64,000 nt of DNA from Penium margaritaceum (taxonomy: Eukaryota; Streptophyta; Zygnematophyceae; Desmidiales; Peniaceae): the NCBI GenBank assembly GCA_023375785.1, contig SZWC01000562.1, forward strand, positions 94,314 through 158,313, written 5' to 3'. Of this stretch, positions 62,643-64,000 are shown one piece after another (position 1 is the first letter of the stretch; every line of letters starts with the position of its first letter). Below the pieces are notes generated by a model. The model was not told the origin of the DNA. It made no database searches and saw only the letters and a list, made by a program, of their open reading frames with translations. The position numbers and the translations under genes are program-made.

Positions 62643-64000
62643 ATGGCAACCACGACCGAGCAAGAGAGCAGTTGTGACATTCCCCTCAAGTTTGATGGGA
62701 GGGACTTCCCCTTGTGGATGTGGCAGGTTGAGATCTTCCTGCACTATAGGGGACTGCTTGCGCTGGTCAACGGTGAAGAGAAGTCTCCTGCGGCGTCTGC
62801 GACGGCCGAGGAGGTGGAGGCGTTCGAGAAGCGCAATAAAGAAGCGTTTGCTCTAATTGCATCGGCGTTGTGTCCGGCACAGCGCGCACAAATCCAAGGA
62901 TGCACATGGGCATCGAAGGCTTGGGAGAAGCTCTGCATTGCACACGGCCCGCCTTCTCTTTAGCAACGTGACTCGGTGAGCGAAGAGGCAACGCAAGTGG
63001 CCAGCGACCGGTGGACTGAATCCACTGGGGCGGAGCAAAGGATGGCGTCCGCAGCACCAGCCCTGGTCATCCGCTCTCATGAAGGAGAGGGATATCGCAG
63101 GGAGGAAGGGACGCGTCCACGCCGTGCCAAGAAGGGTGAGTGCCATCGCTGTGGCCAGGAGGGCCACTGGAGACGGGCCTGCACATCGGGAGCTGCGGAT
63201 CTGGCCACAAAGGTGGCAGAAGGGCAGCAGACCAACGTGGCAGTCGCTGACTCTGTACGCTCCATGAAGGGGGCTGAGATGGCGGAACTCAAGGCAGGCG
63301 AGCGGCAGGCGTGTTTGGAGCAAGGAGGCTCCAACAGGTCCCAAAAGGGGGCCTGCTACAACTGTGGCCAGAGGGACCACTGGAAAGCAACCTGCACAGC
63401 GGAAGCCGTGGACCCCGAAAAGCGCGTCGGGAGAGGGCGGCAGGCTGAAGCGGGCTGACACGTCGTGCAGCAACGATCAGCCTCAAGCTGCGAGGGCTGA
63501 TGAGGTCGGGGAACACAAGGCATGTCGTGGGTATGCTACCTCCACAACCTCCAAGAGGGAGCTCAAGGTGGAGCATCAAAATGGAGATGTTACCGCCCAT
63601 CACAACGGAGGTGATGTGCTCCGAGGAGGCAAAATAAGGGTGGAGGAGTCGGTCAAGAAGAGAGGCACCAAGGAGAGGAAGCTCCAAGTGCCTGACTTGG
63701 TGACAGGGGTGCTGTCCGTGAGTCGCCTCATCAAGGAGGGACTCGAAGTGACCTTCACGAGGAAGGGCTGCCTCATAAAAGAGGAGGGCAGTGGGCGTGT
63801 CGTGGCACATGGTACGCACAAAGGAGGTGCGTATCTGGTACGTGCCGACGTCCTCGCAAAGTGTAGCCGTGAGTCCGACGTGGACAGCCGTCGGGGTACG
63901 AAAGCAGTTGCAACTGCGTCGAAGAAGGGGAGACCTAAGGGCGCAGTGGGCGATGTAAAAGAGACCGTCCGGGCTGGATCAGAGGACCTGGACCACAAGG
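62643..64000 (+). pseudogene. G body, unit 2 (gag and tail start)
   Basis: Near-identical second copy of 58738-60095. It has the Gag N-terminus (MATTTEQESSCD), CCHC knuckles near 63140 and 63355, and the GVLSVSRLIKEGLEV vestige near 63705. It appears broken once in gag. It continues beyond the window. Confidence 0.85.

Larger units (their letters stand above)
57927..64000 (+). mobile_element. Element G: gag-only LTR retrotransposon, tandem array
   Basis: LTR (57927-58670), body (58671-61831), LTR (61832-62575), body again (62576-64000, running off the edge). The units are almost identical and share the middle LTR. Each body has an internal-tRNA PBS and a Gag with two CCHC knuckles. A protease/GAG-pre-integrase vestige follows, then about 1.7 kb of charged repeats. 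No integrase, RT or RNase H is present. This is the layout of TR-GAG/LARD-type non-autonomous elements. F is the likely type of helper. Confidence 0.88.

Noticed and set aside
1-64000. Numerous short frames on the strand opposite to gag-pol, such as the Arg-rich plus-strand frames across 8-10 kb
   Set aside because: Shadow frames of GC-rich copia coding sequence with no conserved motifs.

Overview
The window is a nested stack of Ty1/copia-type LTR retrotransposons with no recognisable host gene. The organism is most likely a green plant or streptophyte alga with a large nuclear genome. Primer-binding sites match the plant form of initiator tRNA-Met, both at its 3' end (TGGTATCAGAGC) and inside it (GGGTTATGGGCCCAC, where the terminal AC fits the plant anticodon stem rather than the animal one). 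The species cannot be named from the sequence. Single n bases and one 340-base n run mark scaffold joins, several of them flanked by duplicated sequence.

Three lineages are present. Clade 1 (elements A, B, D, I, J, H/E) has an iMet 3'-end PBS, a long leader of 1-2.3 kb, CAG/GCA-rich tracts and an extra Ala-rich reading frame upstream of gag. Clade 2 (C) has a short leader and very similar LTRs. Clade 3 (F and its gag-only relative G) has a PBS that matches the middle of tRNA-iMet.

Layout: 1-6698 is A (minus, runs off the left edge), inserted in the 3' LTR of B. 6699-14832 is B (minus, one open 1772-codon gag-pol). 14833-15332 is a piece of an older LTR family, L. 15333-24572 is D (plus, old). 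24657-25749 is an inverted pair of L LTRs. 25758-27250 is the leader of a plus element. 27341-29578 is I (minus fragment). 29585-42749 is J (minus, degraded), split by the young element C at 30659-37424 (TSD AGACC). 42138-42749 is an LTR that seems shared by J and H. 42750-51838 is H pol (minus), split by F at 45286-51297 (TSD CTGCA). 51839-54537 is a non-copia insert with a ~400-bp tandem array. 54538-57432 is E (gag, protease and leader, minus), possibly the other half of H. 57452-57926 is another L LTR, interrupted by G. 57927-64000 is a head-to-tail array of G (LTR-body-LTR-body) leaving the right edge.

Relative ages from LTR comparison by eye: C is youngest (one mismatch outside an assembly n), then G (about 1.7%), F and B (about 3%), and D (about 10% in the stretch compared). 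J, H/E, I and L are older.

The most notable signals are: a leader ORF conserved among clade 1 elements; a paired-hairpin module with base-pair-preserving changes in their leaders, placed exactly 18 nt before the gag AUG in two of them; an internal-tRNA primer site in F and G; and F LTRs that combine heat-shock-element-like repeats, a TATA box and a Pol III A/B-box pair.
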